A DNA stretch of 64,000 nucleotides from Planctomycetota bacterium. GTDB taxonomy: Bacteria; Planctomycetota; B15-G4; SIAN01. Each line of letters begins with the position of its first letter. Within the stretch, counting starts at the first letter, position 1. This document shows, piece after piece, positions 9,508 to 18,188 of this stretch. Both the position numbers and the translations under genes were made by a program. The notes beneath the pieces are model-generated. The model saw only the letters and a program-made list of their open reading frames with translations. It had not been told where the DNA came from and did not search any database. The DNA lies in assembly GCA_016795285.1 (NCBI GenBank), contig JAEUIC010000026.1, forward strand, positions 62,001-126,000, in the 5' to 3' direction.

Positions 9508-11422
9508 GACGCGGCGCGTGGCGCCGGAAGCGCTGACGGTGCTGCTGGTCGACGACGACCGCCAGCTGCTGCGGACGCTCTCCGACCTGCTGCGTCGCTG
9601 CGGCTATGCGCCGCGCATCGCGGAGAGCGGCCGCGAGGCGCTCGACCGCGCGATCGAGCCCGACGCGCCGCCCGCCATCGCGCTGATCGACATGCGCCTG
9701 CCCGACATGGACGGCATGGAGGTCGTGCGCCAGCTGCGCGAGCAATCGCGGCGCACCGAGGTGGTCATCCTCACCGGGCACGCCACGGTGGAGAGCGCCG
9801 TCGGCGCGTTGCGCCAGCAGAGCTGCGACTACCTCGTCAAGCCGGTGGCGCCGCCGCTGCTCCTCGACGCGGTCGGCCGCGCCGCCGATCGATGGCTCCG
9901 CCGCCGCGCTGAGGAGGAGTTGAGCCGCGGCGAGGAGCGCTTCCGCCGGCTGATCGAGGGGATCGGCGACGTCCTCTTCCTCCTCGACGACCGCTTCTCG
10001 GTCGGCTTCGCGAGCCCGTCGTTGACGCGCGTGCTGGGCTGGCTGCCGGCGGAAGTGGTCGGCCGCCCGCTCGCGGGGCTCTTCGCGGCCGTCGCGTCCG
10101 ACCTGCCGGAGCGGCTCCGCGCGCTGCCGGCCGGCCGCACGATCGACCTCGCCGCCCGCCATCGCGACGGCAGCGAGCGGACGCTGCAGGTCTCGACCAG
10201 CGACCTGCTCGACCATCCCGAGGTGCGCGGGTTCGTGGTGACCGCGCGCGACGTCTCGGAGCAGCGGCGGCTCGAGGTGCAGGCGCTGCAGGCGCAGCGG
10301 CTCGACAGCGTCGGCCGCCTGGCCGGCGGCATCGCGCACGACTTCAACAACGTGCTGAGCGTCATCCTCGGCGCGAGCGACCTCGCGTTGGCCGAGGCGA
10401 CGCTTCCTGCCGGCGCGCGCGGCCTGATCAGCGACATCCGGGGGGCGGCGGGCCAGGCGAGCCGACTCGTCCGCCAGCTGCTCTCCTTCGCGCGCCGCGC
10501 CCCTTGCGACCCGACGCGCGGCGCCCCGCTGCGCGACCTCGTCGAGGGGCTCGCGCCGCTGCTGCAGCGGCTGCTCGGCGAGTCGATCGAGCTGCGGCTC
10601 GAGATCGACGCCGGCCCGCACGTCGTGCGCGTCGACGCCGGACAGCTCGAGCAGCTGGTGATGAACCTCGCGGTCAACGCGCGCGACGCGATGCCCGACG
10701 GCGGGCTCCTCTCGATCGAGGTGCGCGGCGGCGAGGAGTGGCCGCAGCGGCGCGACCACGTCGAGCTGCCGACCGCTCCCTTCTCCCGGCTCGTCGTCAC
10801 CGACACCGGCACCGGGATGACGGAGGAGGTGCGCAGCCGCGCCCTCGAGCCGTTCTTCACCACCAAGGAGCCCGGTCGCGGCACCGGCCTCGGCCTGTCG
10901 ATCTGCTACGGGATCGTCCGCGCGGTCGGCGGCAGCGTCGCCATCGCCAGCGCGCCGGGCCGCGGGACGCGCGTCGAGCTGCTGCTCCCGGCCGGAGAGA
11001 CCGCATCCGCCGCGGCGATCGAGCGCCGCGCGCCGCTCCTGGCGCGCGGCACCGAGTCGATCCTGCTGGTCGAGGACGACGCATCCGTACGGCGCGTGCT
11101 GACGCCGATGCTCCGCTCGCTCGGCTACCAGGTGACCGCGGCGGCGGACGGCAGCGAGGGGCTCGCGCTGCTCCGCGAGCAGCCGGCAGACTTCGCGCTG
11201 GTGGTGAGCGACGTCGCGATGCCGAGGATGAGCGGACCGCGGTTCGCCCGCGCCGCGCGCGAGCTGATCCCCGAGCTGCGCTTCGTCTTCCTCAGCGGAT
11301 GGGCCGGGCGCGCTGCCGAGGCGATCGAGGGCGACGATCCGCTGCTGGGCAAGCCGGTGCAGCTCGAGGAGCTCGCCCGCACCGTCCGCGCGATGCTCGA
11401 TCGACCGGCGCGGCCGCGCTGA
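9488..11422 (+). CDS. Hybrid histidine kinase, REC-PAS-HK-REC
   Basis: The ATG at 9488 is chosen because GAGG precedes it by 6 bases; it overlaps the previous gene by 20 bases and gives 644 residues. Order: N-terminal receiver (acceptor Asp68 in IDMRLPDMDGMEVV), PAS (about 150-270), HisKA with His284 (LAGGIAHDFNNVLSVILG), HATPase_c ([18 protein letters not shown]) and a C-terminal receiver with Asp575 (VVSDVAMPRMSG). The HDFNN H-box is typical of PAS-linked hybrid kinases in delta-proteobacteria and Planctomycetota. No transmembrane helix is present. It is the last gene of the signalling cluster; the next gene follows after about 150 bases with its own ribosome-binding site. Confidence 0.9.
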   Translation: MTLATLETRRVAPEALTVLLVDDDRQLLRTLSDLLRRCGYAPRIAESGREALDRAIEPDAPPAIALIDMRLPDMDGMEVVRQLREQSRRTEVVILTGHATVESAVGALRQQSCDYLVKPVAPPLLLDAVGRAADRWLRRRAEEELSRGEERFRRLIEGIGDVLFLLDDRFSVGFASPSLTRVLGWLPAEVVGRPLAGLFAAVASDLPERLRALPAGRTIDLAARHRDGSERTLQVSTSDLLDHPEVRGFVVTARDVSEQRRLEVQALQAQRLDSVGRLAGGIAHDFNNVLSVILGASDLALAEATLPAGARGLISDIRGAAGQASRLVRQLLSFARRAPCDPTRGAPLRDLVEGLAPLLQRLLGESIELRLEIDAGPHVVRVDAGQLEQLVMNLAVNARDAMPDGGLLSIEVRGGEEWPQRRDHVELPTAPFSRLVVTDTGTGMTEEVRSRALEPFFTTKEPGRGTGLGLSICYGIVRAVGGSVAIASAPGRGTRVELLLPAGETASAAAIERRAPLLARGTESILLVEDDASVRRVLTPMLRSLGYQVTAAADGSEGLALLREQPADFALVVSDVAMPRMSGPRFARAARELIPELRFVFLSGWAGRAAEAIEGDDPLLGKPVQLEELARTVRAMLDRPARPR

Positions 11423-11570
11423 GCGACGCGTCGGTCGCGCGGCGTTGCGCGATCGCTCGGTCGGCGCCGGCGGCCGGGGCGGCGCGCGCGATGGAACGGC
11501 CGTTGCAGTTGCGCCACCGTTCCCCCCACCCAGCGGCCCGTTCGGGGCGGTCCGCCTGCCGGAGATCGCC

Positions 11571-13121
11571 ATGGCCTCCCTCGCTTGCGCTGCCCTCGTC
11601 GCTGCCAGCCTCGCCGTGCAAGGCGGGCAGGTGCGCTGGATCCACGACCCGCAGTTCCAGTCGGAACGCTGGTTGCCCCAATCGGTCGCGCTCGGCGACC
11701 ACGGCGCCGCCGCGATGGCCGGTGCCGCCGTCGACGACGCGACCTTCAACTGCTACTCGGCCGGTTCCGCGACGCCCGCGTTCAGCACGCGCCGCGACAC
11801 CGTTCTTCGCCACTACGTCGCGATCGCCGAGGAGGCGCCGCTCGGCGCGGTGCTGGCGGTGCAACCGAAGAGCGGCAGCACGCGGATCGAGGCGGTGGTC
11901 GAGGCGTACCTCGACCATGGCGACGGCACGCCCGCCTGGACCGTGACGCTCCCCTCCTCGCTCTACTGGGGCGGCGGCGGCGTCGCGGTCGATCGCGCGG
12001 GCGACACGATCGTCGCGTTCTGGACCGCCGCCACGCGCACCAGCAACACCACCCACATCCGCGCGTGGCGCCCCGACGGGAAGCTGATCTCCGCCGGCAC
12101 GACCAGCGACTCGAGCAGCTTCAGCAGCCGCGTGCGCCTCTCCGCGGACGGGACGCGCGCGCTGCTCTCGCTGGGCGGGGCAGCGGTCGTGTGGGACGTC
12201 GTGAACGGCGTCGAGGAGGCGCGCTTCTATCAGGCGTCGATCTTCGACTCGATGGCGCTCTCGGCCGACGGGCAGCGCGTCGCGGTCGCCACTTGGCTCG
12301 GCGGGACCGAGGTGTTCGAGGTGCATGAGCGCGCGGCGAGCGGCGCCTGGAACCTGCTGGTGCGCATCGACCCGGCGCCCGAGCGGCCCGCGGCCGTGGC
12401 GCTCGATGCCGATGGCGATCGGCTGGCGTGGCAGGTCTTCAACAACGCCGGCGACCGCTTCCAGGTCGGGCTGCACGACGTCGACGCCGACCTGCCGCTC
12501 TGGGAGGTCGACCACCACTACCCGGGCAACACCGCGCGCTGCGATCCCGCGGGCATCGACATCGACGACGCCGGCGAGACGATCGGCTCGGTGAACTGGG
12601 GCGACGACGCCGAGACGCTGCCCGAGGTCCACCTCTACGACGGCGCCGGCAACCTGCTGATCGCGGTCGACACGACCGGCTCGGCCACCGACATCGACGT
12701 CGCCGCCGATGGTTCGCTGGCGATCGCCGCCAACAAGGCGACCCACGCGACGACCTTCGGCGCCGGCGGCCAGGTGACGCTGATCGAGACGCGCAAGCAG
12801 GAGTTCCACGTGCTCGGCCGCGCCGGGCTCGACGACCCGCTCGACTTCACGATCGACGCCGCGGTGCCGGGCGAGCTCTGCTTCCTGCCGGCCTCGCTCG
12901 GGCTGGTCGGCACGGGCGACGACGCGCTGCGCGTCGACTTCGCGCAGCTCTACGCGCTGTTCGGCCCGTTCGTCGTGCCGGCGGGCGGCCTCGCCTTCCA
13001 GGAGCAGATCCCGAACGACCCGGCCCTGGCCGGCTTGCAGGTCCACCTGCAGGCGATCCGCCTCGGCATCGTTCCGGGGCTGCGCTTCACCAACAAGGTG
13101 TCGGTGCGCGTGATCGGCTGA
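11571..13121 (+). CDS. Secreted WD40-like beta-propeller protein with C-terminal module
   Basis: ATG 11571 has GGAG 6 bases upstream and gives 516 residues. Residues 1-18 form a signal peptide (MASLACAALVAASLAVQGG). The body contains repeated propeller-like strands such as GGGVAVDRAGDTIVAFW, RVRLSADGTRALLSLGG and SMALSADGQRVAVATWLGG, resembling quinoprotein or WD40 blades. The last ~100 residues form a separate module, including AGGLAFQEQIPNDPALAGLQ and a final RFTNKVSVRVIG, which matches in pattern the end of the PD40 protein at 46406-48121. I do not recognise a specific enzyme. The gene ends 1 base from the convergent M1-like gene. Confidence 0.75.
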   Translation: MASLACAALVAASLAVQGGQVRWIHDPQFQSERWLPQSVALGDHGAAAMAGAAVDDATFNCYSAGSATPAFSTRRDTVLRHYVAIAEEAPLGAVLAVQPKSGSTRIEAVVEAYLDHGDGTPAWTVTLPSSLYWGGGGVAVDRAGDTIVAFWTAATRTSNTTHIRAWRPDGKLISAGTTSDSSSFSSRVRLSADGTRALLSLGGAAVVWDVVNGVEEARFYQASIFDSMALSADGQRVAVATWLGGTEVFEVHERAASGAWNLLVRIDPAPERPAAVALDADGDRLAWQVFNNAGDRFQVGLHDVDADLPLWEVDHHYPGNTARCDPAGIDIDDAGETIGSVNWGDDAETLPEVHLYDGAGNLLIAVDTTGSATDIDVAADGSLAIAANKATHATTFGAGGQVTLIETRKQEFHVLGRAGLDDPLDFTIDAAVPGELCFLPASLGLVGTGDDALRVDFAQLYALFGPFVVPAGGLAFQEQIPNDPALAGLQVHLQAIRLGIVPGLRFTNKVSVRVIG

Positions 13122-13122
13122 C

Positions 13123-14850
13123 TCAGCGCGCGATCTCGATCGGACAGGCGTCGTCGGGATCGCCCTGCAGCGACTGCGGGACGAAGGGCACGGCGACGTC
13201 GAACACCTGCTCGCGGCGATTGATGCGGATCCGCGTGCGGTGGACGGCGTCGCCGGCGCCCCGGAACTCGAGCGGCAGCTCGAAGTCCCAGTCGGCCCCC
13301 TCCTGCAACTGGCGCGTCGTCACCGCCGCGCCGCCAGGGATCGGGTGCATCGCGAGCGCGACCTTCGGCCAGCCGGCGCGGAAGAACCACTGCTCGAAGA
13401 AGGGGGCGAGGTCGACGCCGGCGCCGGCGCTGAAGCCGGCGGCGAACCGCTCGAAACCGTCGACGGCGCGCTCGCGCCGTGCGAACGCGGCGGCGAGGCC
13501 GGCGAAGAAGCGCTCGTCGCCGAGCTGCTCGCGCAGCAGGTGCAGCACCAGCGGCGTCTTGCAGAAGACGATCGAGCGGTAGCGCGCCGTCGCGTAGACG
13601 GCGGGATCGGCGATGGCGCGCTCCGCGGCGCCGCGCATCGGCGCGCCGATCCAGCCGCGCTTGCAGCCGGCGAGGACCTTCCGGTAGGCGGCGGCGCCGT
13701 GCAGCGCCTCGACGAAGAAGGCGTTGGTCCAGGTCGAGAGCCCTTCGCCGAGTTCGTTCGGGAAGCCGGCGGCGTAGATGTTCCACTGATGGGAGAGCTC
13801 GTCGGCCACCACCAGCAGGCCGAGCACGTCGGGCCGCTCGAGGTCGCCGTCCGAGGCGTCGACGCCGGCGAGATCGGGGAAGTAGAAGTCGGAGACGAGG
13901 ATCTGGCCCGGCAGGCTGACGCCGGTCTCCTTCGTCTCGGGGGTCACGTGGCAGAAGCGGACCGCGCTCCACGGCAGCGGGCCGAGCGCGCGCTCGAACT
14001 GCGCGGCCCCCTTCTGCAGCAGCTGGACGCGCTGCGCGATGCGCGCCTCCTCGCCCGGCCAGGCGAACACCTCGAGGTCGAGACCGGCGGGGCTCTTCGC
14101 GGCGGCGGTGGCGTACTGCGCGACCGCGAAGCCGAACGGCAGCAGGCGCGCGTGGCGCGTCTCCTCGACGTAGCGGAAGCGGGCGCGCCCGTCGGCCTCC
14201 TCGTGCAGGACGCGGCGGCCGCCGGTGACGGCGACGTAGCCGGCCGGCACGTCGAAGGTGATCTCCATCGCCGCGTCGTGCCCCTCGTCGAACGGGTACC
14301 AGAGCACGTGGCTCGACCAGCTCGAGCGCGGCCGCACCTGGCCCAGCACGGCGATCTCGGCGATCAGCTGCTGGTCGGTGCCGAGGAAGTAGTCGGCGGC
14401 GAACGCGTGCACCAGCAGCGTCACGCGCTCTCCCGCGGCGAGCGGCGCGCCGAACGTCACGGTCAGCACGTCGGCGTTCGGCGACGGCGCGCTCGACCAC
14501 TCGATCGGCCGGTCGCAGGTCACGTCATCGACCGTGACGACGCTCGTGTAGAGGCGCAGCTCCGCGAGGCCGTCGACCCGCGCGACGACCTCGATCTCGT
14601 CGAGCAGGTCGAGCGAGCGCTCCGCCGGCTCGACGCGCGCCTCGATCCGGTGGCGCGCCACCTCGAAGGGGCGCGCGCTCGCCGCCGCGACCGTCGCGGC
14701 GCGCGCGGCACGCAGCGCGGCCGGCGACTCCTGCGGAGCGGCGAGCGCGACCGACCCGGCCGACGCAGCCGCGACCGCGGCCCCCGCGAGCGCGCACCGG
14801 CGGACGAGCGAACGGGCGCGCACGATCGATCGGGAAGCGGGAGTCGGCAT
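13123..14850 (-). CDS. Peptidase M1-like exported protein with altered zinc motif
   Basis: The ATG at 14850 (575 residues) begins a signal sequence with a basic start (SIVRARSLVRRCALAGAAVA). The N-terminal half resembles the M1 saddle domain; the second half has the gluzincin core. Where M1 enzymes have HExxH, this protein has DELSH (Asp350-Glu351-Leu-Ser-His354), with Glu369 in NELGEGLSTW as the third-ligand candidate, only 14 residues after His354 rather than the usual 18. No GAMEN motif is seen; the region reads ETKETGVSLPGQI. A YRSIVFCKTPLVLHLLREQL block matches the M1 catalytic-tyrosine helix. It is therefore an M1 homologue with uncertain activity. It follows the arylsulfotransferase-like gene by 26 bases on the same strand, so the two may be cotranscribed. 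Confidence 0.8.
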   Translation of the reverse strand: MPTPASRSIVRARSLVRRCALAGAAVAAASAGSVALAAPQESPAALRAARAATVAAASARPFEVARHRIEARVEPAERSLDLLDEIEVVARVDGLAELRLYTSVVTVDDVTCDRPIEWSSAPSPNADVLTVTFGAPLAAGERVTLLVHAFAADYFLGTDQQLIAEIAVLGQVRPRSSWSSHVLWYPFDEGHDAAMEITFDVPAGYVAVTGGRRVLHEEADGRARFRYVEETRHARLLPFGFAVAQYATAAAKSPAGLDLEVFAWPGEEARIAQRVQLLQKGAAQFERALGPLPWSAVRFCHVTPETKETGVSLPGQILVSDFYFPDLAGVDASDGDLERPDVLGLLVVADELSHQWNIYAAGFPNELGEGLSTWTNAFFVEALHGAAAYRKVLAGCKRGWIGAPMRGAAERAIADPAVYATARYRSIVFCKTPLVLHLLREQLGDERFFAGLAAAFARRERAVDGFERFAAGFSAGAGVDLAPFFEQWFFRAGWPKVALAMHPIPGGAAVTTRQLQEGADWDFELPLEFRGAGDAVHRTRIRINRREQVFDVAVPFVPQSLQGDPDDACPIEIAR

Positions 14851-14876
14851 GGCGAGCGAGCCCTCGGGTGCCTGAA

Positions 14877-17576
14877 TCACTCGGTCGCGAAGAGGTTGCA
14901 CCACGCAGTGGCGAGCCCGTCGTTGCAGAGCACCAGCGCAGCGAACGACGTCCCGGCCGGCAACGGCGCCACGCCTTCGAGTCGCACGCCGTTCAGCTCC
15001 GCTTCGAGCGCGCCGTCGCGCACCCGCACGACCACGCGGTTCCACTCGCCGCGCCGCTCGGCCGCGCTGCCCGACGCGCCCGCGGCAGCGACCCGCCACT
15101 CGCCGAGCCGGAACGGCAGGAGCCCGTTCGCCGGCGGCTGCTCGCGCTGGAAGTCGAAGCGCAGCTCCGTGACGCCGCGCAGCCCCTCGGCCGCGAGCTC
15201 CGCTGCACCGGCGCTCGCGGTGAGGCGCCAATCCTCCGCCTTCCAGTCGCCGGAGCGGACCTTCCAGCCGTCGAGCGAGACGCCGCTGTAGAGCGTCTCC
15301 TCGCGCCCCGCTTCCCGCGCCGTGCGCGCGGCGTCGGCGGCGTGCGTGCCGGCCGGCAGCTCCCAGATGCGGAACTTGCGGAAGTCGACTTCGCCGCCCT
15401 CCGACTCGAGGCAGAGGTAGCCCTTGCTGGGCGTGCAGCCGCTGCCCGCGGTGACCAGCTTGCCGTTCACCTCGAGCGTGAGCGCACCGTCGACGCAGGT
15501 GACGCGGTAGTGGTTCCACTCGCCGGTCTTGCGCGCGTGGAAGGCGTCGAGGTTCGGCATCGAGCGGTCGCCCGAGCGGCGGAAGCGCGGGTCGGGCGTC
15601 ATCGTGGCGCCCCAGATCGGGAAGAGGTCGCCGTGCGACGTGAACCAGTCGCCATTGCCGAGGTTGCAGACCTGCACCTCGATGCCGCGCGTGAAGGGGC
15701 CGCCTTGCGCCGGCAGCGGATCGGCCCAGACGAAGAAGCCGGCGTTGCCCGGCTCGGCCAGGTGGCGCCACTCGAACTCGCAGACGAAGTTCTCGTACAT
15801 CCGCGCGCTGCGCAGCAGGCCGGTCGGCTTGCCGGTGCAGTGGATCATCGCCCCCTTCGCGTCGTCGGGGTCGGGCACCACGCTGAAGGTCGAGCGCGCG
15901 ACGTTGACCGCGACCCACTTCGCGAGCCCCTCCTCGAGCGTGACGAGCGGCTGCCAGCCGGTCACCTGCGGCGGCGCCTTGGCGGCGCGCTCGGCCGCGA
16001 GCTCTGCGTGCGTCCTCGGCTGCGGATCGAGCGGCGCGAGCGTGCGACCGGCGATCGCCGGATGGTCGGGCGCGATGCGCGTGGCGCGGAAGAGCGAGAA
16101 GGTCATGCGCGGGCCGTCCTCGCCGTCGGCGCTGCCGTACGGGACCTTGTAGTCCCAGGCGACCTTGCCGTCCGGCGTCACCTCGAAGAGGCGCCCTTCG
16201 GGGCCGTCGCAGATCAGCGTGTTGCCGTTCTGCAGGCGGTGGGTGCCGGAGATGAAGCTGGCGTAGAAGCGCTCCGCCTCGGGCGGCTCGTAGCTCCAGG
16301 TCGGCGCCTTCGGCTCGTAGGCGGCGTCGGGCGCGAGCGCGTAGGTGCCGTCGGGCAGGAGCGGCGGCGCGATCTCGACGACGGTCGAGTACTCGCCGGC
16401 AGGACGCTGGCGGCCGTTGTTGAAGATCGTCAGGTGGCCGGCGCCGGGGAAGCCGTCCGGGATCCACTGCACGTCGTGCTGGAAGAAGAGCTGGCGGTCC
16501 GCCTTCTTGCCGCGCTGCCAGTTCTGCGGATTGCCCCAGCGGTAGAGCAGGTCGCCGCCCTTGCCGCGCTTGCCGCCGGTGCGACCGCGCGCCTCCTCGG
16601 TGGTGGTGCCGTGGTCGATGATCCAGACCTCGTTCAGCTTCGGCGTGCTGAGCGCGATCTGGTCGAGCCCCGCGTGGTAGTCGACCGCGTTGATGTGGAG
16701 CCAGTCGGGGCTGGTGCGCCGCTTCTTCTCGGCGTCGTCCGTGGTGTCATCGGCGGCGAGGTAGCCGACCGCCTGCATCTTGGCGCGCTCCTCGGGCGAG
16801 AGCGCCGCGCCGTTCGCGTCGTCCGCCGCCTCCTCGGCGCGCGGCAGGTCGCCGTTGATGTTGATCCGCTCGGGGTGGTCGGCGACGACGCCGTACTCAG
16901 GCTTGTCGGCGTCGAGGTCCTGGATCAGGTGGTCCCAGGCATGCCACTCCCAGACGACGCGCGCGCCGATCGGCGGCAGCGGCTCGATCTCGAGCACGGC
17001 GCACGGCCACATCCCGTCCTCGCCGATCGCGTCGGGCAACCGCCCCGCGTCGCGCACCTGCTCGCGCGTCTTCGACTCGCGCACGATGACCAGCACATTG
17101 CCGTTCGGCAGCGGCTCGAGGTCGTGGTGCTGCAGGCCGTGCTCGGTGGCGATGTGGTACTCCCAGAGGAGTTCGCCCTCCCACGAGAAGAGCTGCACGC
17201 CGCCCGAGTCGCCGCCGTTGTCCTTGAAGGGCAGCTTCGCGTCGACCGAGATGCCGCGCAGCAGCCGGCCATCGGGCAGCAGGTAAGCGAGCAGCCCGGG
17301 GTGGTAGCGGCTCTCCCACGTGTGGACGACCTTCCCGTCGAGATCGATCAGGTAGGTGGTCGTATCGCTGAACGGCGCGAAGAGCGTGTAGCCCGGCGCC
17401 GCGGCGTCGGTGCGCGCGATCAAGCCGCGCGGCGCGGGCGGGGCATCAGCGGCAACGGCAGCAGTCGCGACGGGTGGCGCAGCGGGCGGCGCGTCTTGCG
17501 GCGCGGCGGCGGCCAGCGCACCCGCCAGGGTGCCGGCCAACGAGAAGAGGACGAACGGCGACGTCGCGCGCAGCAT
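14877..17576 (-). CDS. Exported arylsulfotransferase-like protein fused to DUF1080 domains
   Basis: The ATG at 17576 has GGGAG 7 bases upstream; 899 residues. After a signal peptide (SPFVLFSLAGTLAGALAAAA), residues about 50-480 form an ASST-like beta-propeller: PGYTLFAPFSDTTTYLIDLD, GKVVHTWESRYHPGLLAYLL, HGLQHHDLEPLPNGNVLVIV, LHINAVDYHAGLDQI and THRLQNGNTLICDG. Residues about 520-730 form a DUF1080 (3-keto-disaccharide hydrolase, concanavalin-like) domain with NFVCEFEWRH, NAGFFVWADP and GEWNHYRVTCVDG. A third, shorter DUF1080-like segment begins near LYSGVSLDGWKVRSGDWKAE. The combination suggests binding or processing of sulfated or modified sugars outside the cytoplasm. Whether sulfotransfer occurs is unknown; ASST-fold proteins in Planctomycetota are often uncharacterised. 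Confidence 0.82.
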   Translation of the reverse strand: MLRATSPFVLFSLAGTLAGALAAAAPQDAPPAAPPVATAAVAADAPPAPRGLIARTDAAAPGYTLFAPFSDTTTYLIDLDGKVVHTWESRYHPGLLAYLLPDGRLLRGISVDAKLPFKDNGGDSGGVQLFSWEGELLWEYHIATEHGLQHHDLEPLPNGNVLVIVRESKTREQVRDAGRLPDAIGEDGMWPCAVLEIEPLPPIGARVVWEWHAWDHLIQDLDADKPEYGVVADHPERININGDLPRAEEAADDANGAALSPEERAKMQAVGYLAADDTTDDAEKKRRTSPDWLHINAVDYHAGLDQIALSTPKLNEVWIIDHGTTTEEARGRTGGKRGKGGDLLYRWGNPQNWQRGKKADRQLFFQHDVQWIPDGFPGAGHLTIFNNGRQRPAGEYSTVVEIAPPLLPDGTYALAPDAAYEPKAPTWSYEPPEAERFYASFISGTHRLQNGNTLICDGPEGRLFEVTPDGKVAWDYKVPYGSADGEDGPRMTFSLFRATRIAPDHPAIAGRTLAPLDPQPRTHAELAAERAAKAPPQVTGWQPLVTLEEGLAKWVAVNVARSTFSVVPDPDDAKGAMIHCTGKPTGLLRSARMYENFVCEFEWRHLAEPGNAGFFVWADPLPAQGGPFTRGIEVQVCNLGNGDWFTSHGDLFPIWGATMTPDPRFRRSGDRSMPNLDAFHARKTGEWNHYRVTCVDGALTLEVNGKLVTAGSGCTPSKGYLCLESEGGEVDFRKFRIWELPAGTHAADAARTAREAGREETLYSGVSLDGWKVRSGDWKAEDWRLTASAGAAELAAEGLRGVTELRFDFQREQPPANGLLPFRLGEWRVAAAGASGSAAERRGEWNRVVVRVRDGALEAELNGVRLEGVAPLPAGTSFAALVLCNDGLATAWCNLFATE

Positions 17577-17623
17577 GGAGTGCTCCCGGCCCCCGACTCG
17601 AGGGGCGCGGGAATCTAGGGAGG

Positions 17624-17658
17624 CCCCGCGGCTTGTCCATGCGGAGAAGCCGCAGGGG
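17624..17658 (-). terminator. Strong stem-loop after the nar-act locus, possible terminator
   Basis: The 7-bp arms GCGGCTT (17628-17634) and AAGCCGC (17647-17653) are perfect. They are extended by CCCC (17624-17627) against GGGG (17655-17658) after a single-base bulge, with a 12-base loop. It lies between the last gene of the minus-strand respiratory locus and the next gene. No T-run follows in the transcript direction, so it is not a classical intrinsic terminator; it may stabilise a 3' end or assist termination. Confidence 0.45.
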
Positions 17659-17677
17659 GCGGCGATCGGAGCGCCGT

Positions 17678-18073
17678 TCAACGCTTGCGACGACTGCTCT
17701 TCTCGCACTCCTCGCGCACTTGGCAGTAGGCGGCCACGGTCGCAGGCAATCCCAACAGCGAGGCGGCCAACGCGACGACCTGCTCGAGCTCGGCCACCGA
17801 GGCGCCGGCATGCAGCGCCTTGCGTACACCGGAATGGACGGCCCCCTCCTGCCGCGACCCGATCGCGATCGCGAGCTTGACGAGCCGCTGCACTCGGACC
17901 TCGAGCGGCCCCGCCGCCGCTCCTGCCTCGCCGAGTTGATCCCAGGCGCGGCCGAGCCCAGGGAAACGGCGCACGAACGCCTCGAATGCCGCAGGGGCTC
18001 GCCGCAGTTGCGGCGCGGCGCTCGTCGCCTTGGATCGCTTCCGCCCGCTGCCCGTTGCCATGCGCTCTCCCAT
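17678..18073 (-). CDS. Carboxymuconolactone decarboxylase/AhpD-like protein lacking the CxxC
   Basis: The 131-residue product contains the CMD-family helical core: VQRLVKLAIAIGSRQEGAVHSG, KALHAGASVAELEQVVALAA and SLLGLPATVAAY. In AhpD the redox pair CxxC occupies the position before the His; here it reads EGAVHS with no cysteine, so alkylhydroperoxidase activity is not expected. The His of the motif is kept. Two starts are possible (18073 and 18061), each with an AG-rich ribosome site; I chose the longer. It lies 115 bases after actF on the same strand, before a strong hairpin. It may be the last gene of the respiratory locus, but an independent promoter cannot be excluded. Confidence 0.8.
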   Translation of the reverse strand: MGERMATGSGRKRSKATSAAPQLRRAPAAFEAFVRRFPGLGRAWDQLGEAGAAAGPLEVRVQRLVKLAIAIGSRQEGAVHSGVRKALHAGASVAELEQVVALAASLLGLPATVAAYCQVREECEKSSRRKR

Positions 18074-18188
18074 CGTCTCCTCCGTCCTGCTCCATCCACG
18101 GCGCGTGACGATCTCTGCCGTGCGATGTCTCCTGCCTCAGCCTATCCCGCCGCCGCTGCGTGCGGCCGAGTCCGCCTTCGCCGCCGCT

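Noticed and set aside
17678..18073. Active AhpD alkylhydroperoxidase
   Set aside because: The CxxC pair needed for that activity is absent.
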